Shown: positions 16,426-22,539 of the stretch, piece by piece
Layout of the letters: each line of letters begins with the position of its first letter
Numbering within the stretch: the stretch's first letter is position 1
DNA from: an uncultured Clostridia bacterium
GTDB lineage: Bacteria; Bacillota; Clostridia; UBA1381
Assembly: GCA_947628515.1 (NCBI GenBank)
Contig: CANRAG010000017.1
Location: forward strand, 1 to 34,301
Direction of reading: 5' to 3'
Length of the DNA stretch: 34,301 nt
Translations under genes and position numbers: made by a program
Notes under the pieces: model-generated
Database searches by the model: none
Seen by the model: the letters and a program-made list of their open reading frames with translations, nothing else
Told to the model about the DNA's origin: nothing

Positions 16426-16488
16426 TATCAAGGCATATGCTATATATTGTTTGATACTATAATAACATATGCCGTGATATTGAGTCAA
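16426..16488 (-). promoter_or_regulatory. Integrase promoter with inverted-repeat operator
   Basis: On the minus strand TTGACT (16483-16488), 18 bases and TATTAT (16459-16464). TATCAAGGCATATG (16426-16439) and CATATGCCGTGATA (16466-16479) form a 14-bp inverted repeat with one mismatch that brackets the -10 region. Integrase thus appears to be controlled separately from the excisionase just upstream. Confidence 0.65.
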
Positions 16489-16492
16489 GCCC

Positions 16493-16669
16493 TTATGCGG
16501 CGGTTGATAAATATTCTATTACCGCCGTCTTGGGAATAATAATCTTATGCCCAATCCTTAGCGATTTTATATCACCGTTGTTAAGTAACTCATACGCCTT
16601 ATTAAATCCGATTCTTAAGACTTCTTTTAATTCTTTTACGGTCAACACATCATTATAATTGTCAAGCAT
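16493..16669 (-). CDS. xis: Excisionase-like helix-turn-helix protein
   Basis: A 58-aa protein with a MerR/excisionase-type fold: VLTVKELKEVLRIGFNKAY (turn and recognition helix), then LRIGHKIIIPKTAVIEYL. This pattern is typical of DNA-binding proteins paired with Tn916/Tn1545-type integrases, which bend DNA and steer the integrase to excision. It overlaps the 73-aa protein upstream by 8 bases, so the two are co-translated. It lies 94 bases before the integrase start. The family also includes transcription regulators, so excisionase is inferred from the position beside int. Confidence 0.85.
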   Translation of the reverse strand: MLDNYNDVLTVKELKEVLRIGFNKAYELLNNGDIKSLRIGHKIIIPKTAVIEYLSTAA

Positions 16670-16883
16670 TTTCGTATTCCTCCGTTTCTTCGTATTTACT
16701 GTAATAAGCTATGCCTATGTGTTTTTTACGTAAGTCCGCCAGATTTATCACTTCCGCTCCGTCTGGGAGACGTTTTAACTGTTCGATTCTTATCATATTT
16801 CCATCAACAGCCTTAACCACATAATAAACAGGTGGTTCGTCTGCGGTTTTATTAAATATGATTTTATTAATATAATTTTTCAT
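16662..16883 (-). CDS. Small hypothetical protein of the element
   Basis: 73 aa, not recognised. It contains a short beta-rich stretch (PPVYYVVKAVDGNMIRIEQLKRL) and an acidic C-terminus. The chosen ATG follows GGAGGTTAAA; a frame open further upstream has no ribosome binding site. The 3' end overlaps the excisionase start, which suggests a role linked to excision or its control. No membrane segment or catalytic motif is visible. Confidence 0.75.
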   Translation of the reverse strand: MKNYINKIIFNKTADEPPVYYVVKAVDGNMIRIEQLKRLPDGAEVINLADLRKKHIGIAYYSKYEETEEYENA

Positions 16884-17388
16884 TTTAACCTCCGAATTTT
16901 CTTTACCGATACCGAAAAATAATTTTGTTAAATCCTTGTAAAACCTCAATGTTACGGCATTTACCGAAAATTTACCGAAACATATATAAATTTAATATAA
17001 ATCCTCAATTTAGGAGCATAATTGCGGAATGTAACGCAATACACCGAAACAATAATTGTTCTGCCTTACTTTTAAGAAACCACAACAGAAAATCTTTTGA
17101 TTGGGGTAATCTTGGCAAACATTGTTTGACAAGAACGTGCAGTTATCATTATAAATAAATTTTCTGTATTGCCATATTGTTTGATAACTGTGCGTATTAT
17201 ATAAGTGTCATGTATGGCTTGTATATCTCTACATGACAAATTTTAGCTACTGTCTATTTTCTTTTTTGTTATTCAGTATTGACGCTGAAAATTTGCCATT
17301 CATATCTTCGTTTACACTCGATATGATACTACATTTTTGTAACACTTAAATATTTATCTTCGTCTTTTAAGGGATACCCTGAAAAAAC
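16884..17388. other. Non-coding stretch with short repeats and a possible small RNA
   Basis: About 500 bases with no convincing gene. ACCGAAA occurs at 16911, 16963, 16973 and 17043 (three times as TACCGAAA), which may be a small-protein binding array upstream of the 73-aa gene. On the plus strand TTGACA (17126-17131), 18 bases and TATAAA (17150-17155) could start a short RNA ending at the hairpin TGTCATGTA (17206-17214) / TACATGACA (17230-17238), which is followed by AAATTTT. CAGTTATCA (17140-17148) and TGATAACTG (17182-17190) also form an inverted repeat. The region could hold an origin or regulatory sites; this is unproven. Confidence 0.4.
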
Positions 17389-17426
17389 GGCGTGGTTAAG
17401 CCATTTTTGAGAGAAAAAAACACGCC
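17389..17426 (-). terminator. Probable terminator of the helicase-like gene
   Basis: On the minus strand a GGCGTG/CACGCC stem (17421-17426 with 17389-17394) with a long, partly structured loop is followed by G and T6. It lies 8 bases past the helicase-like stop. Confidence 0.6.
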
Positions 17427-17433
17427 ACCAGTG

Positions 17434-18819
17434 TTAAATTTTAGCTTCAAGCCAATCTGTTAATAACTGTCTCATTCTTGTTGACGGAATATATATCGAA
17501 ATAGGTTGTCCGTCTCGTATACGACTACGCCATATCCACTGGAGTAAACATGATAATGCAAAATAATCTTCTTCGATGGTTATGCTGGTTCCATCTGCTA
17601 TGTTTTTATTCTCGAAATATCGCTTAGTAAATCTGTTTACGTACATATTTATCATATATGCAAGAATGCTTCTGTCACGATATAAATTCGTTGCCCGCGC
17701 ATTGCATGGAACAAAACACTGCAATTTCTTTTCAAGTTCGTCTTTTTGCTTCTTGGTTTCGTTTGTAATGTACTGGTTAAGATTATGTATTCTATTTTTA
17801 AAAGCGGGATTCTCATCTAATCCCCTTGAAATATCATCTTGTATACTGATAATATCCTGCTGTGTTATTCTGCGAACGATATTATAACCTTTCCCACGTA
17901 AATCCTTGAGGCGTTCTTTATAAGTCGTCCACATGATGTCGCTTGCTTTAGCTTTTTTTATGTTATGAAAATAATTGAATAAATTTTTTTGTAATTTTTT
18001 TATCGATTCTTTCGTCTGTCGCTCGTACCACTTCTTACTTAATGTGTATGCGTTATAATCATTCATTCTGAAATTATCATGAATTTTTATGAGTTGCTGA
18101 TACTGTTTTTGTGGTTCCCTGTTATCTGAATACCCTGTCAGATAATATGAACCATAACTATTCTTTACGCTTTTCATCTCATACTGCAAGTTATGATATT
18201 CAAAATACGGTTTTAAAAATGAACCTTTAAATAAATATGTCAACACAAAGGTATCTTTAAAAAGTTTAAATATCTGCGGCGGAAATTGCCACACCAACAT
18301 TGTCTTGTCTAAATAAAACAAATTGCCTTTTTTTGCGGCTCGTTCAACTTTTGAATATTTGCTGTTGACATATGAATTCTTAATCCATGTCACCTTTCCG
18401 TATGTGTCTATGCTGATAAATCCTTCGTTTATTAATAAATTAATATCCGACCTTTTTAAATTATCATCGTATACATCATTAAAATCTACAAGAATATCCA
18501 AAACCTCATCAAGTATCAAGCAATAATTACCATGTTTGAGATATTCCATCGTCTCAACATTCGCATTTGCGAATGTTGAATGTGTTGAGACGATATTTTT
18601 ACCTTCCAGAATCAGGGAGTTAAAATCATTCAGTTTCCTGCCATCTTTAAATTTTGGCTCATAAAACGGCTTTGCGGTATTCGATAAAATGCGGTTCACT
18701 TCTGTTAAAATGGGTGTAATATATATGAATGACTTTTCCGGGTGTTCGTTCATATACTGAATCGCCCATGAAGTTTTACCGCTTCCCATAATGCTGTCAA
18801 CGACTGTTATTTTATCCAA
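17434..18819 (-). CDS. SF2 helicase-like ATPase of the element
   Basis: 461 aa from the chosen start. Walker A is DSIMGSGKTS (Lys15), motif Ia-like STHSTF at 78-83, Walker B ILDEV with Asp104-Glu105, and an arginine-finger motif QWIWRSRIR at 427-435, the order of a superfamily 2 helicase. The middle is Lys/Tyr-rich and not recognised. Start: the TTG at 18819 follows AGAAGGAAG and gives MDKITVVDSIMGSGKT; longer frames lack a ribosome binding site and run through the inverted repeats upstream. Helicases of this type occur in phages and small mobile elements. Being the largest gene here, it is the best candidate for the element's replication protein, but that is inference. Confidence 0.75.
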   Translation of the reverse strand: MDKITVVDSIMGSGKTSWAIQYMNEHPEKSFIYITPILTEVNRILSNTAKPFYEPKFKDGRKLNDFNSLILEGKNIVSTHSTFANANVETMEYLKHGNYCLILDEVLDILVDFNDVYDDNLKRSDINLLINEGFISIDTYGKVTWIKNSYVNSKYSKVERAAKKGNLFYLDKTMLVWQFPPQIFKLFKDTFVLTYLFKGSFLKPYFEYHNLQYEMKSVKNSYGSYYLTGYSDNREPQKQYQQLIKIHDNFRMNDYNAYTLSKKWYERQTKESIKKLQKNLFNYFHNIKKAKASDIMWTTYKERLKDLRGKGYNIVRRITQQDIISIQDDISRGLDENPAFKNRIHNLNQYITNETKKQKDELEKKLQCFVPCNARATNLYRDRSILAYMINMYVNRFTKRYFENKNIADGTSITIEEDYFALSCLLQWIWRSRIRDGQPISIYIPSTRMRQLLTDWLEAKI

Positions 18820-19204
18820 AAATATCTTCCTTCTTTCTATTACAATTTGGGACTTGACTTTTATTAACTGGTCTTTATTATATAATTTATGTGAACACAT
18901 CCCTAATAGTTTTATATTTATTGCACTACCGCCGAAACGGTAGAAGTATTGAATTTTAACAACAAAAAAGCTATACAAATTCAATACACAAAATAAAGTA
19001 TAAATCGAATATACTTTATTTATATTGAATCCGCATAGCCATTGCCATCTGGAAATTGCGCCGCTTCTGCTTTGTGGCATATAGTCGTAGCAGTAACCTA
19101 TATTTGATAAAGCGGTAAAGATTATTATTATTTATTTTATTTGGTTTGCTCTGGTCTTTGAGCAACATCATATGTATTATACCATATTTTATAACATCTG
19201 TCAA
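18820..19204 (-). promoter_or_regulatory. Strong promoter and long structured leader ahead of the helicase-like gene
   Basis: On the minus strand TTGACA (19199-19204), 17 bases and TATAAT (19176-19181) form a full-consensus promoter, giving a leader of about 350 nt before the TTG start. The leader contains three successive dyads: 18991-19021 (12-bp AAATAAAGTATA arms, 7-base centre), 18946-18987 (11-bp GTATTGAATTT arms) and 18926-18943 (CTACCG/CGGTAG). A 51-codon basic reading frame begins at 19171, at the predicted transcript start with no ribosome binding site, and ends at 19016; it may be a leaderless peptide or chance. Origin of replication and riboregulation are both possible. Confidence 0.6.
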
Positions 19205-19368
19205 GGGGTTTTGCGAAAAAAATACGATAAAATTTGTTTTTTATCAAGAGATATATTTCTAAATCTCTTTTAAGGCGTTTATAAGCTGTTTTAAGGCGTT
19301 ATTTCTGCTTGCCAGTGAATGACATTGCTTAAAGTCAAAATGGCTTATACGCCCGTTTATAGGCTTTA
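19205..19368. repeat. Iteron-like direct repeats and folded non-coding DNA
   Basis: TTTTAAGGCGTT is repeated at 19268-19279 and 19289-19300, 21 bp apart (two helical turns). GGCGTTTATAAGC (from 19274) has a near-complement GCTTATACGCC further on (19343-19353). AAGAGAT and ATCTCTT also form a small dyad. No gene is seen. It resembles a replication-initiator binding region, though two repeats are few for an iteron array. Confidence 0.4.
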
Positions 19369-19395
19369 AAAAGGCGGTGTTGATAACCGCCTTTT
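19369..19395. terminator. Bidirectional hairpin terminator
   Basis: AAAAGGCGGT (19369-19378) pairs perfectly with ACCGCCTTTT (19386-19395), loop of 7. The Ts on both strands suit two-way termination. It closes the minus-strand J-domain/58-aa transcript. Confidence 0.75.
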
Positions 19396-19429
19396 GCCGC
19401 CTTGTAATAATAAATCAAAAAATGTGTTT

Positions 19430-19606
19430 TTAGCATAATGCATAATCTTCAAATTCTTCAATAAGTCCACGCTGTTCGATTTTCTGATACAGTTCATCAA
19501 TTATAGTGTCAAAATAATTCTCAAACTCTTCAAATCCCATTTCAAGGGCTTTGTTGTAGTTATCCATTGCCTTAACTGTCTTTTTAAATAATTCTTGCTT
19601 GTTCAT
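19430..19606 (-). CDS. Small acidic hypothetical protein
   Basis: 58 aa, not recognised. Predicted almost wholly helical and acidic at the C-terminal half (GLIEEFEDYALC). The ATG lies behind AGAAAGGAAG. It follows the J-domain gene by 53 bases on the same strand and precedes a terminator, so it is probably the last gene of that operon. No motif or membrane segment is visible. Confidence 0.7.
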   Translation of the reverse strand: MNKQELFKKTVKAMDNYNKALEMGFEEFENYFDTIIDELYQKIEQRGLIEEFEDYALC

Positions 19607-19659
19607 TGTTTATCTTCCTTTCTTTTCTGGCGGTACAGCCGTAACCATACCGCCATATT

Positions 19660-20145
19660 TTATATTATTGATAACTTTAATTGCGGTTCTGTGGTTATCA
19701 TCTCACTGCCGTATAAATCGCGTATCTGATTTAATGTAAACGTCTTATTACTTGATTTCTTGTAGTTTGCTGTATGATAATACCATGCCCTTTTTGACTT
19801 GCTCCAACGGAATTTTAAAGCCTTTAAAACGGCTTTATGCTTAAAGGTTGTGCCGGTTATCCATAACCAACTACCGATAATTTCAATATTGACATTGTCA
19901 AGATGTATAAGTCTATCTATTATATTTTTAAACTCTCCCGGCGTTTCTGTCGTTGCCTTCTCGTATGTTCCGCCCTCTGCCGTGCTATGCATATCTTTTA
20001 ATCTTGCGAATAATGCGTCATATTCCGTGTTTATTCCTTTCATATCTTCATCATTGCCGCCTCTATCCGGGTGGTGTTTTAGCGCTAATGTTTTGTACTG
20101 CTTTTTTAGTTCTTCATGTGTTTTCGGATTGTCAAACCAATTCAT
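19660..20145 (-). CDS. J-domain (DnaJ-like) protein of the element
   Basis: 161 aa. The N-terminal J-domain MNWFDNPKTHEELKKQYKTL includes the diagnostic HPD in KHHPDRGG (about residues 25-32), which activates DnaK ATPase. The rest has a KFRWSKSKRAWYYH segment and is not a full DnaJ: no G/F region, no zinc fingers. Such short J-proteins occur in phages and plasmids, where they may recruit host DnaK to remodel replication or repressor complexes. Start MNWF is preferred over an ATG seven codons upstream because AAAGGCGG lies 8 bases before it. That ribosome binding site is the apparent target of the attenuator and small RNA at 20151-20266. Confidence 0.85.
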   Translation of the reverse strand: MNWFDNPKTHEELKKQYKTLALKHHPDRGGNDEDMKGINTEYDALFARLKDMHSTAEGGTYEKATTETPGEFKNIIDRLIHLDNVNIEIIGSWLWITGTTFKHKAVLKALKFRWSKSKRAWYYHTANYKKSSNKTFTLNQIRDLYGSEMITTEPQLKLSII

Positions 20146-20150
20146 AATTT

Positions 20151-20212
20151 TAACCGCCTTTCTCATTTGACTTTTGGAGGCGGTTATGTTATAATGTACT
20201 CATAACCGCCTT
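20151..20212 (-). promoter_or_regulatory. Three-part translational attenuator ahead of the J-domain gene
   Basis: In the minus-strand mRNA, segment A (GGCGGTTATG, 20201-20210), segment B (CATAACCGCC, 20179-20188) and segment C (AGGCGGTTA, 20151-20159, containing the Shine-Dalgarno sequence) are arranged so that B can pair with A (10 bp) or with C (9 bp). Pairing of A with B leaves the ribosome binding site free; B with C hides it. The plus-strand RNA at 20202-20266 is complementary to A and to the sequence 5' of it. This is the classic layout for control by a counter-transcribed RNA. Confidence 0.65.
20167..20195 (+). promoter_or_regulatory. Promoter of the counter-transcribed RNA
   Basis: TTGACT (20167-20172), 17 bases, TATAAT (20190-20195), pointing against the J-domain operon. 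No coding sequence follows it on the plus strand. Confidence 0.8.
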
Positions 20213-20266
20213 GACTTGGTAGGTTGCGTGCCCCTGTATAAGTTGCCGCTTATACAAGGGCTTTTT
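20202..20266 (+). ncRNA. Putative counter-transcribed small RNA, about 65 nt
   Basis: It begins about 7 bases after a consensus promoter and ends at a strong terminator: 20230-20242 pairs with 20249-20261 (13 bp, one mismatch), hexaloop TTGCCG, then T5. The 5' part TAACCGCCTT (20203-20212) also occurs at 20151-20160, so besides being fully antisense to its own locus in the J-domain leader it could pair with the J-domain ribosome binding site. Ends are estimated from promoter and terminator only. Confidence 0.65.
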
Positions 20267-20267
20267 C

Positions 20268-20546
20268 TTAGTTGATGATTAGTCTCTTGTAACTGGTCTG
20301 CTTCGTGAACTGCCTGTATAATTCAGCATATGATTTCTTAAAACTTGTACTGTCAAATCTGTTGCTGATTACCGGTCTGTAGATGACTTTATAATCGCCA
20401 ATGAATATCTCGTCAATTCCTTCGGTTGTAAGCTCGTCTTTGATTAAATCTTTGATTGCGTCTGCTTCTGCTTGCAGTTCTGTAATCTGTGCCTCGATTG
20501 CCTTTAAGCTGTCGATGAACTCCTTGAATGTTTTTGTTGTACTCAT
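20268..20546 (-). CDS. Phage-type small hypothetical protein
   Basis: 92 aa. The N-terminal half is a likely coiled coil (IDSLKAIEAQITELQAEADA). The C-terminal half has IYRPVISNRFDSTSFKKSY and YRQFTKQTSYKRLII, a pattern I know from uncharacterised proteins in phage and prophage early regions, with no established function. The ATG follows AAAGGAATTAAAAATC; upstream in-frame codons would lie inside the promoter and are rejected. First gene of the minus-strand transcript that reads on into the attenuator and J-domain gene. Confidence 0.7.
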   Translation of the reverse strand: MSTTKTFKEFIDSLKAIEAQITELQAEADAIKDLIKDELTTEGIDEIFIGDYKVIYRPVISNRFDSTSFKKSYAELYRQFTKQTSYKRLIIN

Positions 20547-20603
20547 GATTTTTAATTCCTTTCTGATTTTGATTTGGTGTGTTTCAACCTTGACTATGGT
20601 TAT

Positions 20604-20710
20604 ATTATACCATGTACCCAGTGTATAGTCAATATACACACTATACAAATGTACCCAGTGTATTTTGTGCAATATATACACTGGACACATGACAAAACAT
20701 ATGATATAAT
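20604..20710. promoter_or_regulatory. Divergent promoters with three shared operator repeats
   Basis: Minus strand: TTGACT (20627-20632), 17 bases, TATAAT (20604-20609) for the 92-aa gene and the J-domain operon. Plus strand: TGGACA (20682-20687), 17 bases, TATAAT (20705-20710) for the toxin mRNA. ATGTACCCAGTGTAT occurs at 20612-20626 and 20649-20663 and, inverted with two mismatches, at 20676-20690. The first copy fills the minus spacer and the third covers the plus -35. The nearby ribbon-helix-helix protein is a candidate repressor. Confidence 0.75.
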
Positions 20711-20818
20711 ATAATTGCAGTTAAGGAATTAACTGTAGGCGACAGAGAAATCTTTGTTACCTTGATAACAGGAGCGGCGGCGGCTGTTCTGACACCTACC
20801 GAAAAGGGGGTGTTTGAT

Positions 20819-20893
20819 ATGGATACTGATATTTTGATTAGAATAATTGAACTAATTATAATTCTCGAAATAATTAAGAACATAAAAAAATAA
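20819..20893 (+). CDS. Putative type I toxin peptide (24 aa)
   Basis: A 24-residue peptide with ten isoleucines and three leucines, ending in KNIKK: the size and hydrophobic/basic-tail character of type I toxins, though shorter than most and interrupted by Arg and Glu. GGGGGTG (20806-20812) is its Shine-Dalgarno and is predicted to pair with CACCTACC (20793-20800), hiding it. The mRNA starts about 100 bases upstream with a perfect 5' stem CAGTTAA-GGAA-TTAACTG (20718-20735). The frame stays open upstream of the ATG, so a longer product from a non-ATG start cannot be excluded. Its 3' end is overlapped by a convergent antisense RNA. Confidence 0.6.
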   Translation: MDTDILIRIIELIIILEIIKNIKK

Positions 20894-20982
20894 GCCGCCC
20901 CATCTGACACATGAGGCGGCGGTTAGATTAAAACCTAACAAAACGCTATAACGTGCGGAACGGTCAAAACCGCTCCTTCGTT
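20884..20982 (-). ncRNA. Putative antitoxin antisense RNA, about 99 nt
   Basis: Predicted from a promoter (20989-21017) to a terminator: GCCGCC/GGCGGC stem (20915-20920 with 20894-20899, extended by CAT/ATG past one mismatch) followed on the minus strand by TTA and a T-run (20884-20890). Inside are two more hairpins, GGAGCGGT-TTTG-ACCGTTCC and GTTAG-loop-CTAAC. It overlaps the end of the toxin frame and its 3' UTR. It also carries GTGTCAGA, complementary to TCTGACAC at 20788-20795 in the toxin 5' UTR, next to the sequestered ribosome binding site. Confidence 0.65.
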
Positions 20983-20988
20983 ATCTAA

Positions 20989-21017
20989 ACTATACCACAT
21001 ATCAACAGATTTGTCAA
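20989..21017 (-). promoter_or_regulatory. Promoter of the antisense RNA
   Basis: Minus strand TTGACA (21012-21017), 17 bases, TATAGT (20989-20994). Stronger at -35 than the toxin promoter, as expected for an antitoxin RNA made in excess. Confidence 0.8.
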
Positions 21018-21036
21018 GTGAAAGTTAGGTGATAAT

Positions 21037-21246
21037 ATGGCTTTATCTGAGGCTCGTAAACGAGCAAATGCTAAATATAATGCGAAAACATACGACGAAA
21101 TAAAGGTACGCGTCCAAAAAGGCGCAAAGGCTGTTATAAGCGATTATGCCGCCGCAAAAGGCAAATCTACCAACGGTCTCGTAAATGAGCTGTTAGAGGC
21201 GGAAATACCCGCGCTAAAGGATATTAGGCGGAATAAAGCTGAATAG
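21037..21246 (+). CDS. Ribbon-helix-helix (Arc-like) DNA-binding protein
   Basis: 69 aa. The pattern YDEIKVRVQKGAKAVISDYAA followed by GKSTNGLVNELLEAEI is the beta-strand plus two helices of an Arc/CopG-type repressor; closely similar proteins are common in clostridial mobile elements. Probably a dimer binding short direct or inverted repeats, for which the 15-bp repeats at 20612-20690 are good candidates. An AGGTGA precedes the ATG by 4 bases. No strong promoter of its own is clear, so it may be read from the toxin promoter. Confidence 0.85.
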   Translation: MALSEARKRANAKYNAKTYDEIKVRVQKGAKAVISDYAAAKGKSTNGLVNELLEAEIPALKDIRRNKAE

Positions 21247-21302
21247 TAAAATAATCAGCAAGTACATTTAAGCCAAACAAAAATCAATGGGTATTTTAAA
21301 AG

Positions 21303-21327
21303 GCAAGCCGTTTATATTGCGGCTTGC
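21303..21327. terminator. Hairpin terminator between the RHH and recombinase genes
   Basis: GCAAGCCG (21303-21310) pairs with CGGCTTGC (21320-21327), loop of 9. The minus strand continues with CTTTT, so it probably ends the recombinase transcript and may also stop the plus-strand one. Confidence 0.6.
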
Positions 21328-21339
21328 TCTCTGCTTTAT

Positions 21340-22035
21340 TTAGGCTCTGTTTTGTATACTTGCTGTAATCTCTCGCTTGTATTTATAATATGTGTTGCGG
21401 CTTAACCCCGTTAACTTAATACATTCAATATCGTTAAGACTACCGCCATATGTTTTACAATGCTGTTTTATTTGCGCCTTTGCGGATATACTCTTTTTCG
21501 TTTGCCATGTATCGCCCTTTTGGGTGCCAACTCTTTTACCGTTGTTTTTTGCCCTCTCTAAGCCCTCGGAAGTACGCTTATGCAGGTAGTCAACCTCACG
21601 CTGAGCGGCGGCAAATGCAAGCTCAATTTGCTTAGTAGCAAGCCTTGTAATGTAAGTATTGACCCCCTGCAGTATAACATCAATATCGGTGTTGGTTAAT
21701 GGTACGCCATTATTAAGTGCTTGTTGATAAGTGGCTGTATTGATATGCGGCTCTTTTAAGAAGATGAGATTTATACCATCGTTAAACAATTTTAAATATA
21801 ATTCTATTCCCTCGTCTGCATTTCTTGACATTCTGCTTACTTCATCGAAGATAATCGTATCGCCCGGTTTTACGCGTTTTAAGAGTTTATCAAGCTCTTG
21901 CCGCCCCTGAAACTTAGTACCGGTGTAAACCTCTTGAATAATTTTTGAATTTGGTTCAAACTCTAAGATATTTTTAATTTGCCTGTCAATCTTTTGTTTT
22001 GCGGTTGATATTCTGCAATAACCATAAATACACAT
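21340..22035 (-). CDS. Serine recombinase (resolvase/invertase family)
   Basis: 231 aa. The catalytic N-terminal domain has YCRISTAKQ with nucleophile Ser10, Arg8 and the conserved DEVSRMSR segment; the long E-helix (about 110-150) is followed by a C-terminal helix-turn-helix (DIECIKLTGLSRNTYYKYK). The size is that of small resolvases/invertases, not the large integrases. It could resolve element multimers or invert a segment. GGAGG precedes the ATG. No pair of crossover sites is obvious; the region upstream (22036-22200) is where a res site would be expected. Confidence 0.92.
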   Translation of the reverse strand: MCIYGYCRISTAKQKIDRQIKNILEFEPNSKIIQEVYTGTKFQGRQELDKLLKRVKPGDTIIFDEVSRMSRNADEGIELYLKLFNDGINLIFLKEPHINTATYQQALNNGVPLTNTDIDVILQGVNTYITRLATKQIELAFAAAQREVDYLHKRTSEGLERAKNNGKRVGTQKGDTWQTKKSISAKAQIKQHCKTYGGSLNDIECIKLTGLSRNTYYKYKREITASIQNRA

Positions 22036-22539
22036 TGTTATACCTCCTAACTTGTGTGATTTTTACTGTTCGTTATTTTTGATACATAAATTATAACACA
22101 TAAGAACGTAATTGTCAAGCATTTTAATACATTTTATTGTAAGGTTAAAAATAATACTATATTGCGCGGCTTGTACCTATGGGGGGTAGTTTACATTTTC
22201 AGAATTGACCACTGTTTTTACAACCGATATATGTGATGGTTTTCACTCTCTGGCTTTTTATTAACTGCCGTTTTTGCTATCTCCGCCACAACTGGACTTG
22301 ATGATGCGGATATAAAATTGTTGCAACATGCAGCGACAGTTTTAAGAAATAAAAATAGATAACAATATACGCATATGCCCTGTAAATTGACAACAGGTTT
22401 GACAACAGAATTGTATTTTTTCTAAACTCTCTTACTTTGAGCGTTATCACTTTTAAGCAAGAGAAAATGGCTTTATTATGCGATGTATAGAGTGATTATG
22501 TAACAAAAGATAACAAGTTTTAAAATATACTGTCATTTC
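22036..22539. other. Right end of the element, no intact gene
   Basis: About 500 AT-rich bases. An open stretch on the plus strand ending at 22362 encodes a helical tail (GLDDADIKLLQHAATVLRN) with no start codon; it may be a gene remnant. TTGACAACAG is directly repeated at 22387-22396 and 22399-22408, matching the possible arm sites at the left end. Otherwise I see nothing definite. Confidence 0.45.
22387..22408 (+). repeat. Possible integrase arm sites, right end
   Basis: TTGACAACAG twice with 12-bp periodicity, about 130-150 bp inside attR. Shares the GACAAC core with 15192-15213 at the other end. Confidence 0.5.

Noticed and set aside
18950..18978. Plus-strand promoter inside the helicase leader (TTGAAT-17-TATACA)
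   Set aside because: Both boxes are weak and the dyad that would end the RNA begins almost at the predicted start, leaving no sensible transcript.
18820..19080. Extension of the helicase-like frame to 19080
   Set aside because: The extra residues would be read through inverted repeats, show no protein-like conservation pattern, and have no ribosome binding site, whereas the TTG at 18819 follows AGAAGGAAG and starts at the family-like motif.
19260..19400. CRISPR-like array
   Set aside because: Only two 12-bp repeats and no regular spacers; nothing elsewhere in the window resembles a CRISPR array or cas genes.
20641..20910. 89-codon minus-strand frame opposite the toxin locus
   Set aside because: Mirrors the plus-strand frame, lacks a ribosome binding site and runs across two promoters and the antisense terminator.
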